DNA from: Gymnogyps californianus | Taxonomy: Eukaryota; Chordata; Aves; Accipitriformes; Cathartidae | NCBI RefSeq assembly: GCF_018139145.2 | Contig: NC_059481.1 | Location: 18,030,368-18,094,367 of the forward strand | Direction of reading: 5' to 3' | DNA: 64,000 nucleotides | Shown: in pieces, positions 1-12,168 of the stretch | Position numbering within the stretch: position 1 is the first letter of the stretch | How the letters are laid out: each line of letters opens with the position of its first letter | Notes under the pieces: model-generated | What the model was told of the DNA's origin: nothing | The model's input: the letters and a program-made list of their open reading frames with translations, nothing else | Databases searched by the model: none | Program-made: the position numbers and the translations under genes

Positions 1-2030
1 AAAATATGTTTCATTGAACCGTAGTAGAATCCTTGTTTAATTTGTAAGTAAGCAGAAAATTAGAGCTCATGTTGTTTCTGGTATATCTTCTGAATTTAAA
101 CTAGTCAAACATAGCTTACCCCAAATTAGAAGCATAAATTTTTATGGAAATCAAAGTATTCTTTTTTTTTTGGTGACTTTATTAATAACAAAAGTGATAA
201 TTTAGGCATTGCTTTTAGGCAGCACAATTTTTTAATCTTGCTTTATGCTGACAAAGATTTTTGTGAATAACTGGGTGAGATAAATGTCTCCAAGACTATA
301 GTAGTCTGTGGCAAGGAAGGCAACTGCGAGGGCTGGCAAAGGAGCATTTATGACACTTGCACCTGTCCACTGGAAGAATAGTTTGAGAATGATGGACTTC
401 CTGCAAAAGCAACATTCATAAATACTGGGCTGGATGTGAAAAAGTATCTCATCTCTTTGCTAGAAGTACCTTGCCGGATTTCTGTTTAATTCATGGGTGC
501 AGCTGAATGCATGTCTCTTGAAGTCCTTTCTCTTACTTTGGTTGTTCTCAAGAAGCTTCCTCTCATCATTGTTTATTTTGAGATTATGCCAGCAGATGAG
601 TCTTGTCGGATGTTCAGCCAACAAAATAAATCTAAAACGAATCCAAAATTATTTTATTTAAAAAGTAAGTTTGTGTCTGTACTTCCTGTGGGTCTCAAAC
701 GTCAGCTATGGACTATCTCTAACTTTCTTATTGCTGTTGCAGGGCTAGTCCAAGCACCAAATCTGCAGAGCCAGTCAGGCTCTCACATCTCTCCTTAGAT
801 TTTTGGCCACTTAAAAAAATTTCAGTTAAGCACCTTAAAAGCTATTGATGATTTAGATTTATTTTGGAGCAGAGTGGATTGTTTTGAGTGGATGAATCCA
901 TTTCAACTGGAGCGTTCAATACCATCAGAGAGCGCTTCCCATCATATTCAAATTTTCTGCAACACACTTATCTGTGTGTGTCACTGTGGGGTTTTAATAT
1001 TTTATACCACTGGTAGCTATATCACATGGAAAATGATAATGACTTGGAGAATATGGAAGTATAGTTGCAGAAGTGTCAGGTTTCAATGTATTTTAAAGCC
1101 ATGATGTCTTGAAAACAGTGCATTTCATGGTTGTTTGGTTGCCTCTGGGTCACATTACAGAACATGCTATGGCTGCTAGCTGGAGAGACAACCAGGTGGC
1201 TTTTAGGTTCAGATGCTGCTCCGTGAGGAGCAACTCCACGGTGTTGCAGGCAGAGGTTCCAGGAGCAGGACTGCTCTGAAACAACCTTCTTTTGGGTAGA
1301 ACGGCTGCACTTAGTTAAGTAACAAACACACACTGTACCATGTACCTCTTTCTTTAACTATTGCACATGGAAAAAGGAAAAGAGGAGATAATGAATGCAA
1401 CTCATAAGTCATCTCCACTTACCTATGCTTTTGCAGGCACGGCGATATAACTTTTCTCAAATGAGACTCTGATTTTATTAGTGATCGGATAAATACGTAG
1501 GGTCGAGTGCCTGCTGCCACATCAGTAGAGCATTTGCAATGAATGGAACAAAAATATTGTACATCTGGCCTTTAAGTTTGATAGGGGTTTTTTTTTAAGT
1601 AGTTGGTTTTGTTAGTACCTTAAAAGGGAGATAATTGTTCAAGTCAAATGAAGTTACACAAGTTTTGTTTCGTGGATAATTTCTTTAATGTCCTGAAGCC
1701 TGGTTTTGAATTCAGCCCTTGACCTCTTCCAATCACCAGCTTTCTCTGTTGGAGAGCTGAGTTTTACACTGTTAGCATCATCAATGCACAAAAAAAGTCA
1801 CTGTCTGGTAGTTATTTTCTTCACCTAGTTATGGGACTGAAACATGAGGGGAAAGCTTGGGGAATAGCCATAATTTGATTCATTTTGGGGGGAATTTAAT
1901 TAAATGTTAGTTTTATACTCCAAGGTAATACAGACTTAATTAGTAAAACAGTACTCTCGGATCTTTGTGGAGGAGACTGTGTGCATGTGTATCAAATATT
2001 ATTTTTTTGTGTCTGCACTTTTCGTTCCAG
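1..2030 (+). other. MCTP2: Intron (3' end) upstream of the first visible exon
   Basis: The stretch ends in a polypyrimidine tract and the acceptor ttcgttccag just before 2031. The next exon starts with the third base of a codon, so the preceding exon, outside the window, must end with two bases of a split codon. I searched this stretch for the preceding C2-domain exon and found none. It holds AT-rich single-copy sequence with short T runs. No repeat family was recognised. Confidence 0.8.
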
Positions 2031-2133
2031 CCCTATTAAAGATATTCATGATGTTCTGGAAGTGACAGTGTTCGATGAAGATGGAGATAAACCCCCTGAT
2101 TTTCTTGGAAAAGTTGCCATCCCTTTGCTGTCT
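2031..2133 (+). CDS. MCTP2: MCTP2 coding exon: calcium-binding loop of the last C2 domain
   Basis: The exon is bounded by acceptor ttccag and donor gtaagt. Its first base completes a split codon and 34 full codons follow, ending in phase 0. The product runs from [11 protein letters not shown] to AIPLLS. Residues 15-23 (DEDGDKPPD) form the aspartate-rich third loop of a type II C2 domain; D15, D17 and D23 are the probable calcium ligands, followed by the conserved FLGK turn. This is the distal half of the third C2 domain. The match to vertebrate MCTP2 is strong by recall. Upstream of the acceptor the frame stays open for about 16 codons, but that is intron. Confidence 0.95.
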
Positions 2134-5100
2134 GTAAGTTACCTTTGCCACATACATCACTCAAACATTGATGGTTTTGCTGGGAACGAGTTGCATTTCT
2201 TTTCCCCATAGCACAAAGCAACACAGATTTAGAGATAAACAGGTTTTGTGATCTATATATGCCTTAGTTGGCAGTGTTTATAGTTCTCCTTAGTGTAACG
2301 AGCATTGCCAACCCATTTTAGTACAAATTTGGTTGATTGGAAAGAAAATTGCAGAAGTGTCCGTACTTCATCAGTACTATATGCCATGTAGGTCTGAAAA
2401 CATAATTGAGTTGTTCTCTATGTTTCCACATCATCTTCTGAAGGTAACATTTTAAGCATGTCTTTGTTCTGTCTTGCTTCTTTTTACTCCAAAAGAGTAA
2501 TTGCACATCACAGTAGGATTGACTAGAGATAGCTGCTGTTATTGGCACAGCTGAATAAAATTACCTAAAAGGGGTGTTTTTGACTCCATAGTGCTTTTAA
2601 AGACTGGTGGCTTTTGTTCTGTAAACAAATATGTGAAGAGTGAGCGCTACCACGGGAGTATAAAATCAAAACTGGAAACAAAGTGAGCTCAGGGGAAAGT
2701 GGTTGCTCTGGAGATTACGGAGAGTTGAAGCTTTTTCAGAAATGGCCAAAAAAGGCCAAGCTAAAGAGAAGGGAACATAAAAGGGTCATTAAAAGACATT
2801 AATCGAGAAATGGGGAAAAGCAGCTTTGTGTTTGGTAAGACTGATCTAATTTTGGAACAAGGCTGGTAATAATAGAGTGAGTAAACCAGATCAAGAGGAT
2901 GTAAACAGCTCCATGTGTATGTGCAGTATCACAGAAGATTCTGGTAACTTTTGCAGTAATGTTTGGGAAGCACTTTCTAAGCTGTAACTCTTATTAAATC
3001 AATTAGTAGATGAGGCTTGAAACATCACGGGACTCTTGTGCTCGTATCGGTCAAGTTGTGTAAACACATTTAACATAAGCATGGGGGTTTCCTTGAGTTT
3101 TGAGGCACTGATGTTTTGCGGTTGGTTCCCTATGCAGAGGAGAGGGTGTGACAGGTATTAATGCAGTGAGTACTGTGTTGAGCCCTGTAGAAACATTCAT
3201 GGTTGCACTATATAAGATGATTCAAGTGATACATGAAGTAGTGAGATGCTTTCGGTAATGCACAGTGTGATGCTGTGGGTAATAACACTCTCAAATAGGC
3301 AGACAGTGAATCCTGATTGAGATTATAGAGTACAAAATTGCAGTATTGTTTTGAAACATCCCTGTGAAAGCATATTCACCTCTGCGGAAAGGCTGGCACA
3401 CATCTTTCATGGTTAAGGCAAGAGTTTGTCTTTGAGTTTTAGAGGTGGGCTGCTGCAGGAAAGGCAGTATTGCAATAACAGGTTAGTGGGGCTGTGTCCT
3501 AGCAGAGACTGGAGAAACGGGAGGTTTTCTAGAGGGAAAGCAAAGGTCCCATCTGATCAAAGCAGGCTACATAAGCCCCACAGAGTCAGCATAGTTTAGG
3601 TAGGGGACCAATCAAGGTCAGAGAGGGGAACCGCAAATATTTGATGTTTCCAAATAAATAATGAACTACCCAGAAAACTCTTTAACTGGCTTAAATGATG
3701 ATGGCGATATGATCCCAACCTAAGGAATGCTTTATAGGGGTAAAGAAATAGGCCAATGTGCTGCAGTTTTATTATTTTGTCTAAATAAGTCTATTTCTTG
3801 TGTATGCGAATTAAAAGCAGTGTGGCTTCTGAATCTCTTCACGAAAGTGTGTGAGTTTTCATCCACTGCGTGCTCTTTCCAAGTTATACTGGAGTCCAGA
3901 ACAGGGGAACCCCTGCAATTTGAGTATATAAAGAGCCTAAGCTATAGAAGCTAAGGAGTAAATACTGAGCTCTTGGTGCCCCACGCACTGTTGTGTGCTC
4001 TGCAATCCTCTTTTCTCCATGGCTCAGACTGCAAGTTCTTTTTGAGGCTGGGGATATTTTAGATTGTTTGTCTATTTTAGTGGCTTGAGTTGTCAGTATC
4101 TCCAGTTTTAGAACAATATTAGAGTCAGTTGGGCATGGAGGATGATTTGATGTTTACAGGGAGGAAAAAACCTCTTAACATCTTTTATTCCATTTTTGAT
4201 CACTTTGTTAATTTTTCCCCAAGTCCTCGTATCTCTGATGTTACTGGAAGAGAGTAGCTGGAGCAGCTGCTCTCCTGCAGATCCAGTGCTTGCCAAATGG
4301 TCTGCATGACCGGCAGCAGGCTGTGTGGGCTCACAGTGAGAAGATGTTAGATTTGGATTTTCTGTTGATTTTATAGGCATTTGTCAAGTATCCCTTAGGA
4401 AGCATGTAACAAGGCAGAGGAGGGGAGTGCATGTGTGTGGTAATGTCCAAACTATTCAGCGTAGGTTTTTTTGTCCAAGGTTTGAGGCAAAAAAATAAAA
4501 TAAAAATTGTTTATGCTTTCCCTTCCCAACTGATCTTCTTCCTTCCCATCCAAACTTCTCTGCCTCCTATTTCAGTCAAATCTAGTGTAAATATATTCAT
4601 CTCTGCTTCTGATTAAAAAACATTTTGCACCTATTAACTTAGCCTGCTCAGACAGAGAACTGCAATTTTCTAAGCTCTTTTTCTTGAAATGGGAATGTCG
4701 ATGTATGTTGTCATTTTGACTATAAATTTGAATGTATCCTCTGAACCATTTAGATAAATATGCTGAAAGAGAACAATAGTTAAAGACTCAAGGAAGCCTC
4801 ACAAATCATATAGGTTTAATTTCTCTAGGTAATCAGGCCTAATATTTGCCTTGCTTTAAATTCCCGTTTGAAAATAGAAGTGCATTTGCCATTTTTTCCT
4901 GTTTAAAAATGCACAAGTTTGACTTGTGAGCTGTCAGCACATGAAGTAAGTTTACTTCAGAAATTCTTCATGGATGACTAGATTGTTTTCTTAATGAAAA
5001 ATTGCCTTGAATAAAGTATATGTTGGGGGGACATGAAATGTTTAATTAACTTGACAATGAATTTTGGTTTAAATGTGTTCAGGAGTCTTACACTGGCATT

Positions 5101-5584
5101 TTGCAAACATGTGCACACCTTCATCATCATATTAACATTAACACATAAATAACCTTACTGCACAAAAAATTCAGAGATGGTGAAATTACTTACGCTTTAC
5201 ATTCATCCTTGACTGCGATGTAGGCTTATTGCTTGCACCAAATAAGAAACATTAAAAAATGGGCAGTATGAGAAGAGTTTTAAAGTGTCAGGTGAATAAA
5301 GCAGAAAACTTCATGTTCTTTTGATAGGCATGATGAAGCAATATTGGATGAATACACAACTTGCTTTTTCTCATACAGCTCTATTAATAATGCACTGTAC
5401 AGACATTGATTTTGATAGCATTACACTGAATTTGGAATTTTCTCTATTTGTAGGTAGGTGGGCGACAGAGGGAGGGAAGTCGTTATTTGCTTGCATTTGA
5501 TCTTTAGCTTTTCCATGTTAATCAACCTATTGTATTTTTTTCTCCTGCGCTTCTTTGTGTCAAACTGCTGTCCTCCTCTAAAGC

Positions 5585-5945
5585 ATGTATGAGAGACCTC
5601 ATCTCAAATACAGCTTTGGTCAGCCACATTCACAGAAGCGGAATTTAAACTGGAAAAGACACAGATTAGTGCTACCAGGATATTCAGCAAAATGGATCAC
5701 TCTTTTGCCAGAGGTGACCTATAGAGTCTGGCTTGCCTAACCTTTGGGCTGAGAGGGAGATTGCTTTCTCAGAGCCTGGGGAATGAAAGGGAAGACTATT
5801 TACACCACCGAACAGAGCAGGCTTTTGTGCTAGAAACTGAAGAAGATCCTGGGGAACGGGGAAGTAGGGCAAAAACTTCATTGCTTCAAGAAAGGAGTTT
5901 GATAGGTTTAGAAGTTTTGTAGGTTTTGGAGGACTTGAACTAATT
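5585..5945 (+). repeat. Ancient CR1/L3-like LINE 3' fragment, sense
   Basis: Several blocks in the right order match what I recall of the 3' end of amniote CR1/L3 reverse-transcriptase ORF2. A GACCTCATCTCAAATAC block corresponds to the R-P-H-L-E-Y motif. It is followed by a TTTGGTCAGCCACATT block, a GGCTGAGAGGGAGATTGCTT block, and finally GCTTCAAGAAAGGAGTTTGATAGG near 5885-5908, which matches the conserved S-F-K-x-x-L-D-x-F region. Stops and indels break the frame throughout, so this is a dead, old copy. The outer limits are approximate because I have no consensus to align. Confidence 0.8.
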
Positions 5946-8900
5946 ATCAAAGAAGTCCTTTCCATCTCTGTGTTCCTCTGTGCCCTAGATCTTAGTAAAA
6001 GCAACCGTGTTTCTCTTTGTGAGGGTCTGTCTTTTTTGTTTTGCTTCAAGAGACTCCTATCTCCTAGAAAGCTGCAAGTTATTAGAGACATGGGAGCATA
6101 TAGTGTGCTTCAATGAATTTGAAAGCAGAGTATATCAAATATCCTCGTGTAGAAAGACCTTTGAGTGAAGTTGTATTGCAGAATGGAATGGTTTTTATCT
6201 GCTGAATTATCAGCTCAGAGTAGACTTCAGCTGCACCCTTTTTTCAGCAAACAGGAAGAGGTCTATGAAATATTTTCAAGTGCCAAGCAAGGTCGGCAGC
6301 CAGTGATACACTGAAAACAAGTAGTATGCCTTTTGCAAGCTTAATTATCTAAAACATGGCGTGGATTCAGAGAGCAGACACCTGATGATTGCAGTGACTT
6401 AGCACTTGACCATAAGTGCACAGACTTTTTCAGGAGAAAGCTTCAGAGTTTGAGACAAGTGAAAATGCTGCATTTATGCGATAGAGGCAGCTGTGAAGTG
6501 GCTAGTCTGTTTTGACACTTATCCCTATCATGAACCAGAAATTTTGGAATGGGGAAAAACCCCCACATCTCTTCCAGAAAAAATGACATCTTGTTTCTGA
6601 AATTAAATTCTCCCCCAACCATGCACTACTCACTGAAATGGTATCAACAGGAATGTTTTTTCTCAAGTACCACCTAGGATCTTTGTGCTCCCAGGGTTTT
6701 CAGCTCCTCCTCAGACTGCCTGGAAGCCCTCATGTGGCTGCTTGCTTTCTTTCAGACCATCAGCTCCATATCTGTTTGGTCTTTGGATATTAATCCTCTG
6801 CAAAGAACCCAAATTTCCATTCTACTTTGGATCCCACAGAAGGCTGTTAAGTGAAATGTTTGGGGCAAAGAGTTTTGGGATGAATGAGTGGGCATTTCGT
6901 ACAAAATCGAATCAAGGTGTATTGCAAGACTGGGGAGAAACAAAAAAAACTTTATTCATGTCCAGGTGGATCAAATATGTGGCTTGCTTTCATCTTTTGC
7001 TGGGGAAATACGTCCTTTGATAAGGGTAGGTGTGTGTCTATTACAAGACAGCTTTATGTTATTCAGGGCAAATGGTATGACATTGTGCATCAGCAATGAG
7101 CTCAAGCAGGAATATCAGAGGTCCCAAATGCTTTAGATGAATTACCCTTGGAGAGTAGCCATTACCCTTTCCACACGTCATGAGTGTTGATGTACAGAGG
7201 TTTAACCCAGCGTTCTTCTGTCAGGTCATCAATATATGACATTGAATCTGCATCAAAGCTGGATACAGAGTGAAGTTTTCTTAAAATCAATGTAAAAAAA
7301 AAAGCCACTAAACCATATTTCTTTAAGACAAGAGCAATGAAAAAACACCCTTTGCTGTGTAAGGGTCCTGTCTTCTCTGTGTTTTGTGTCATATCAATCT
7401 CAGCTTTTGCTATTTCATTAAAACTCCCAAGCGGTCAGAAGGTTGTTGCTTAATAGATTTAGCATTGGCTGGCTACATCAATACTGTGTTTAGTCACATT
7501 TGTTTTACTGGGGACATCTGTGGGAAGAGTTTAGCAAATATATTCATTCATTTGAAAGGAACCCGGTGCACTTTGGGCCTTGACTGTACGGTGGTCTTGC
7601 GTACCTGAACGTTTTCTTCAGTCAGAGGCAACTTCTGGCAGTGCTTTGTCTGAAGTGCCTCTGTAGGTCGAGATACTTAATGCACAAAGAATTTTAGCTT
7701 TCTTCCAACTGATAATTTCCTTTGCGTGGTCCTGTACGGAGAAGGGACTGTGACATAGAATATACAATTTGTTCTGTGAAAGTACTGATATTTTGTCTTT
7801 CTGTGTTGATTCAGAACAAGGAGATGCCCCAAATATCAGAAATTCCCAGGGGATGAAAATCCTGACTTTTTTTTTTCTGATGGTGACTTTGCAAAATGAA
7901 GCATGTCGGTGGGGTAGGCACTACTGTCCTCATGTTAATCACATGGTTATGGGCAGTCTTGGTTGGTGATTGAGCCCAAGTATGTTGTATGCTATTAAGA
8001 AGCTTTCAGAGAATGCAGGCATTAGTATTCAGTGAGGATATAAAGCATCATGAATAAAGGAATAATATCGATTGTGTCTCTTTAACGACCTCACCTGCAG
8101 ATATTTTCACATTTAATTTGAAGATTCCTTTCCTTCCCTTTTCCCATAAGTAGCTGTAAACATTCATAGGAAAGATAACCTATTTTAGACACAACTATGA
8201 GGAATATTCATTGAGTGAAATCTGTGTGAGATCGTTAGGTATGTAGCAAAAAGTCTTTGGGTGATAGAAGAAATCTGATCTTTCTGACCATTGAGGTTCA
8301 TCCTAGGACCCCAGCCCTGGCTGCTCACCTTTTCCACAGCTGGAGAGAGCATTTAAGCAGTCTTTGCGAACAGCAGAGACTGGGGAAAAGTACCCAGAGA
8401 GGAAAAAGAAATAGATCCAAAATGAAATTAATATGACTGGCTGTCTCTCGAGATTGAGGGAGACGTTGAACAGAATCTGAACTCTGGCCCAAGAACAGCA
8501 GGCAATGAAAATGTAGAGTATTAAAAGCTATTTTGGATGTTTTCTTCTGGGCACAGTTGAGACATGCCACCGATCTAATCTCCATGCAGTCATGGGTGTT
8601 AGAATTACCCTGCACCTCTTGTTGAACCGCACTGGCTTAGCACATTGCCAAAACTGTAAGAGGGACTTTTGTTTGACATTTTTTCAGGGTTTTTTCTTTT
8701 TATCCAAATGAGAATGCAATGGAGACATGCCATTTCATAGCCAGTTGTTCTTGTGCTTTTTTCCTTTGAAGAAGGTCAAAAGCTAGGATATCTGTATGAA
8801 TGTTTAGTCTTAGGCTGAGTTATAATTACATATCTCTTACCAGACAAGTTAAACACTTAGAATTAAAGATGCCAAATGAAGCTGACTGTAAAACTGTATT

Positions 8901-10675
8901 TGTACTGCATTACTTTCTGCCCTGTTCCATTTTAGAATAGCAGCAACAACAATAATGACACCATTTAAAAATTTTTCCCAAGCAACAAACAACCCCTATT
9001 TCCAAAGACACAGAGATGGAAGTTATTTGTTGCTGATTTGAATCTTACTGTGCGAACACACCTGCAGGCACACCCAAAATGTTTGATTCAGCTCCAGCTC
9101 TTAAAACAAAGAGTCTTTTCCTCAAAGTCAGAAGCATTTTTTGAGTGCAGAATACCATGATATCAGACTCGGACCTTCTCGGTAGTGACAGCATTTCTTT
9201 TCCTTTTTCTGTCAATTTAGCAGCATGTGACATTTTTTTTCCTTGCTGGTTATGCTCTTGAAAGATGTAAGAAAGAAGTATATCCCAAGGAATATAAAGA
9301 GAACTTCCCACTAGTTGCTGCTCCTAGGGTAACAGGATGAAATGTTATGAGAAATATGTGTAACTGAAATACATGGAAATTCAGCCCCCAAATTAATAAC
9401 TATGGAGAATCCAGAATTATGATATTGTGATATCAATATCACAGTCTCTGCAGACACACTGGGAACAGCATACCTTCTATGCTGTTGCAGGAGCGTCCAT
9501 GAATCAAAGCTCAGTCTAAATGTGCTACCGGTGGCATCCTCTTGGACCAAAGGGATAACAACCTCAAATCAAATCCTTCTGGCCCTATATCTCAACCATC
9601 AGTAAATCCATTTTTCAGTTACTTTGGGAAATTCAACAAAATCTTTAATTTCCAAATAAATTTTGTTTTGTTTTCATTCAGTAGCTTTTAAAATTATTTT
9701 ATGCCCTTGCTTTGAGGGGGGGGAAAACAAACTGTTGAAATAGCAGAATCCTTTATGATGGGCCGACAATACTGTATGTGGCAGTTGGCCTGAGGACCTA
9801 GGAGAGGGGCTAGCCACTTCAGCAGCTCTTCTGTTTTGGGGCTGCAGGTTATCTGAGCCTGCTGGTCTGCAAATTAGTGTTTGTGCCTGCCCCTTTCTTG
9901 GGAGCTACAGCATCCTTTGCCGCCAACTCCGACCCTACGTGTGCTGTCTTGCAGTGAAAGCAAAGGTGCTTTGTGATCAGTTTAGTGCAGTGCCTATTAT
10001 TGTTATTAAATAAATTCCAGATATGCCTGCATAACTCCTAGCATCCTGTTAAGCAAAACTTTGGATGAGAACATAGTTAAAAGCTGGAGTTCCTGGTTGG
10101 ACACCGAGGGTGCAAAGTTGACCCTTGTGAGGAAACCCATCTACCCTTTGAGCTCTTTGGTACAGAAAGGGTGGAGCAACATTGGGAAGGAAGGTGACCT
10201 TTCCCTTGTCTTGTGAAATCACTTGGTTCCCATTGTGCCTTTTTTTTTTCCCCCTTGCCCATTCCTGCCATGGTTTATATGAGTGCCTCTTCTAAATGCC
10301 AGAGCAGCAATAGCCGTTTTAAATATGGTTGCAATTTCATGCCCCCAAATTTCCTCCGTTATCTTTAATCTTTGATCATTACAGTCCCTGAATGTAGCTT
10401 TTTGGTAAGCTGCAGTTTTTTATGTTACTGCTGTTTAGAATTAACTGGTCTGCTTCCTAAAAAGCCAAATGTTTAATCAATACATATCCTACTGTGTATA
10501 ATAAATATATTTCTGCCATCACTTTTTGAAGAGAGAATGCTTTTGATTTGAGCCAAATAGTTTACAAAATGGCGAGGGAGGTTTTTTGTTGGTGGTGGTG
10601 TTTTTTTTTTTAATAGACGTTTAATGAGATGGGGCCAACCGGTGGATTAGAGCATAGAAATGGTATTGAAATTCA

Positions 10676-10691
10676 GGGGTGGGGTGGGGGG
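10676..10691 (+). other. G-rich run with quadruplex potential
   Basis: Two GGGG runs separated by single T bases lead into a run of six G on the transcribed (sense) strand. Splitting the last run gives four G tracts. It is intronic, about 560 bases upstream of the next exon. Any function is a guess. Confidence 0.4.
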
Positions 10692-11157
10692 AGAAGTCTT
10701 TTACATGAATTAGTTAATTTTGAACATTTGTTACATTAGCATTCACTCCACTTAAGCTGATTAATTTCTTTGGATTGCATTTGTTTCCTGGGTAATAATT
10801 CGACAACCTTGCAATAAACTAAGCGTTAAGAAGTGGGTTCATGTACTGGAGTGTGCAGTAGGTAGGTAAGCTGTTGTTTGTGGCTCTTTTCCTGAACTTT
10901 GGAAGAAAAATCCCATTTTAAACCTGTAATAACGGAGGCTGATTACTTCGCATCAACTCACTGGCTTCCAGGGCAGAATTTTCAGACTGGTTATTGCGTG
11001 CACTGCTCTACTATAAAGTACAAGGTCTGTAAATTAAAGTTGGACCATAAGAGATTTAATCTGCAATTTTATAGGTCTCTAATCCAACGGTCATTTTGTA
11101 TTTCAGGCTCCGAGTATATTATCAGGGTTTGGGGAGGGGGTTTTTTTGTGCTTGCAG

Positions 11158-11176
11158 TTTATTTATTTATTTATTT
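11158..11176 (+). repeat. TTTA microsatellite
   Basis: Nearly five uninterrupted copies of TTTA lie about 75 bases upstream of an exon acceptor. Confidence 0.85.
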
Positions 11177-11250
11177 GTAGTGTCTTTAAATTATATTGTG
11201 AATTATGGCCAGGAAAATACTGATGCTTTTTCTCCCCCCCCAAACTATAG

Positions 11251-11352
11251 ATTAGAAACGGTAAACAAAGTTGTTACACGTTGAAGAATAAAGACTTGGA
11301 ACGTGCTTCAAAAGGAGTAATTTACTTGGAGCTGGATGTCCTATTTAATCCT
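11251..11352 (+). CDS. MCTP2: MCTP2 coding exon: end of the last C2 domain
   Basis: The acceptor is aaactatag after a C/T-rich tract and the donor is gtaagt. It has 34 codons, phase 0 at both ends. The product begins [14 protein letters not shown] and ends [14 protein letters not shown]. The K-G-V-I-Y-L-E-L-D motif is the final beta strand of the third C2 domain, after which the protein leaves the C2 fold. Because it is phase 0-0, skipping it would keep the frame but destroy the C2 fold. Confidence 0.95.
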
Positions 11353-12093
11353 GTAAGTTGAAATATTTTCTCTTTGCTTATCGCTGATGTAAGAAATGTA
11401 TGAATCTGCAAGGAGGGGGGTGGAGGGGTGATCCTTTAAAAACCAGGAGCCAAGCAAGAGAAGTCCTAACCCGGTTGCATCTGGTGGTGGAGGGGTGTTT
11501 CACGCCGTGGGTGAAGAAGTATTGGGAGATCAGAGCTCTGCGACGGCCCCTCCAGGCGGATGGGACAGTGCAGGGGCATTTTTGGTCTGACAAGTGACCA
11601 CAAATGCCTGAGGAAGGAGGTGCCGATTACTGTACGCCAGGGCTTCATTGGCAACAGCCAAAAAAGAGCTTAACGTTTAGATTATTATACATTACTTTTA
11701 ACACCTACTTCTTCCCCAAAAAGCTGACCCACGATGTTCTCTTCCCAGGGTGTTGACAAGAAAATTAATGAGGCATGTACACGGTGCACTTAGTTTTTAG
11801 GTGGCTGAGTCAGTCTCAATTGTTTATGCCCTACAGCCTTTTACTGAGTTAAATACCGATTTATTAAGGCCATCGTGGGCTGCACTGCAGCTCTGCTCTT
11901 GCTGAAGTGAGTCCAGCCTTGCCCAATTTAACTCATCCACATTTTTCCTAGCAGCTCCTCTGAAGTAGCATAGAGGCTGAAAAGAGTGAAAGATCCTGAA
12001 ATTCCTAATCAACGCTGGTGATACAAAGCTGAAATAATGCACTTAAAACTACATGACATCTTTTTTTAAATTTTTAATTTTTTTTTATTTTAG
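11353..12093 (+). other. MCTP2: Intron, 741 bases
   Basis: The donor is gtaagt. The acceptor follows a long T-rich tract and ends ttttag. A moderately GC-rich patch lies at about 11480-11600; it looks open on both strands but matches nothing I recognise. No repeat was identified. Confidence 0.85.
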
Positions 12094-12168
12094 GTAAAAG
12101 CAAGTATTAGAACATTCAAGCCCCGAGAAAAGCGCTTTACTGAGGAGAACCGCAAATTTTCTAAAAAG
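12094..12168 (+). CDS. MCTP2: MCTP2 coding exon: basic linker after the C2 domain
   Basis: Twenty-five codons, phase 0 at both ends, with acceptor ttttag and donor gtgaaa. The product VKASIRTFKPREKRF continues TEENRKFSKK. It is rich in K and R and forms the cytosolic linker between the last C2 domain and the first membrane region, a conserved feature of vertebrate MCTPs. The donor is weaker than its neighbours because it has gtgaaa instead of gtaagt. Confidence 0.94.

Larger units (their letters stand above)
2134..11250 (+). other. MCTP2: Intron, 9.1 kb
   Basis: The donor is gtaagt and the acceptor is aaactatag. It contains an ancient sense-strand CR1/L3-like LINE fragment at 5585-5945, a G-rich run at 10676-10691 (three closely spaced G runs) and a short TTTA microsatellite at 11158-11176. 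The rest is AT-rich sequence in which I recognise nothing. All open frames here are short and lack recognisable protein similarity. Confidence 0.85.

Noticed and set aside
1541..1570. A translated phrase reading NEWNK, similar to the conserved NPEWNK of the preceding C2-domain exon.
   Set aside because: The surrounding residues do not match the C2 domain, a stop lies close upstream, and no donor follows in the needed phase. It is coincidence.
5684..6091. A 135-codon minus-strand open frame.
   Set aside because: It runs antisense through the ancient CR1/L3 relic and is not the element's own coding strand.
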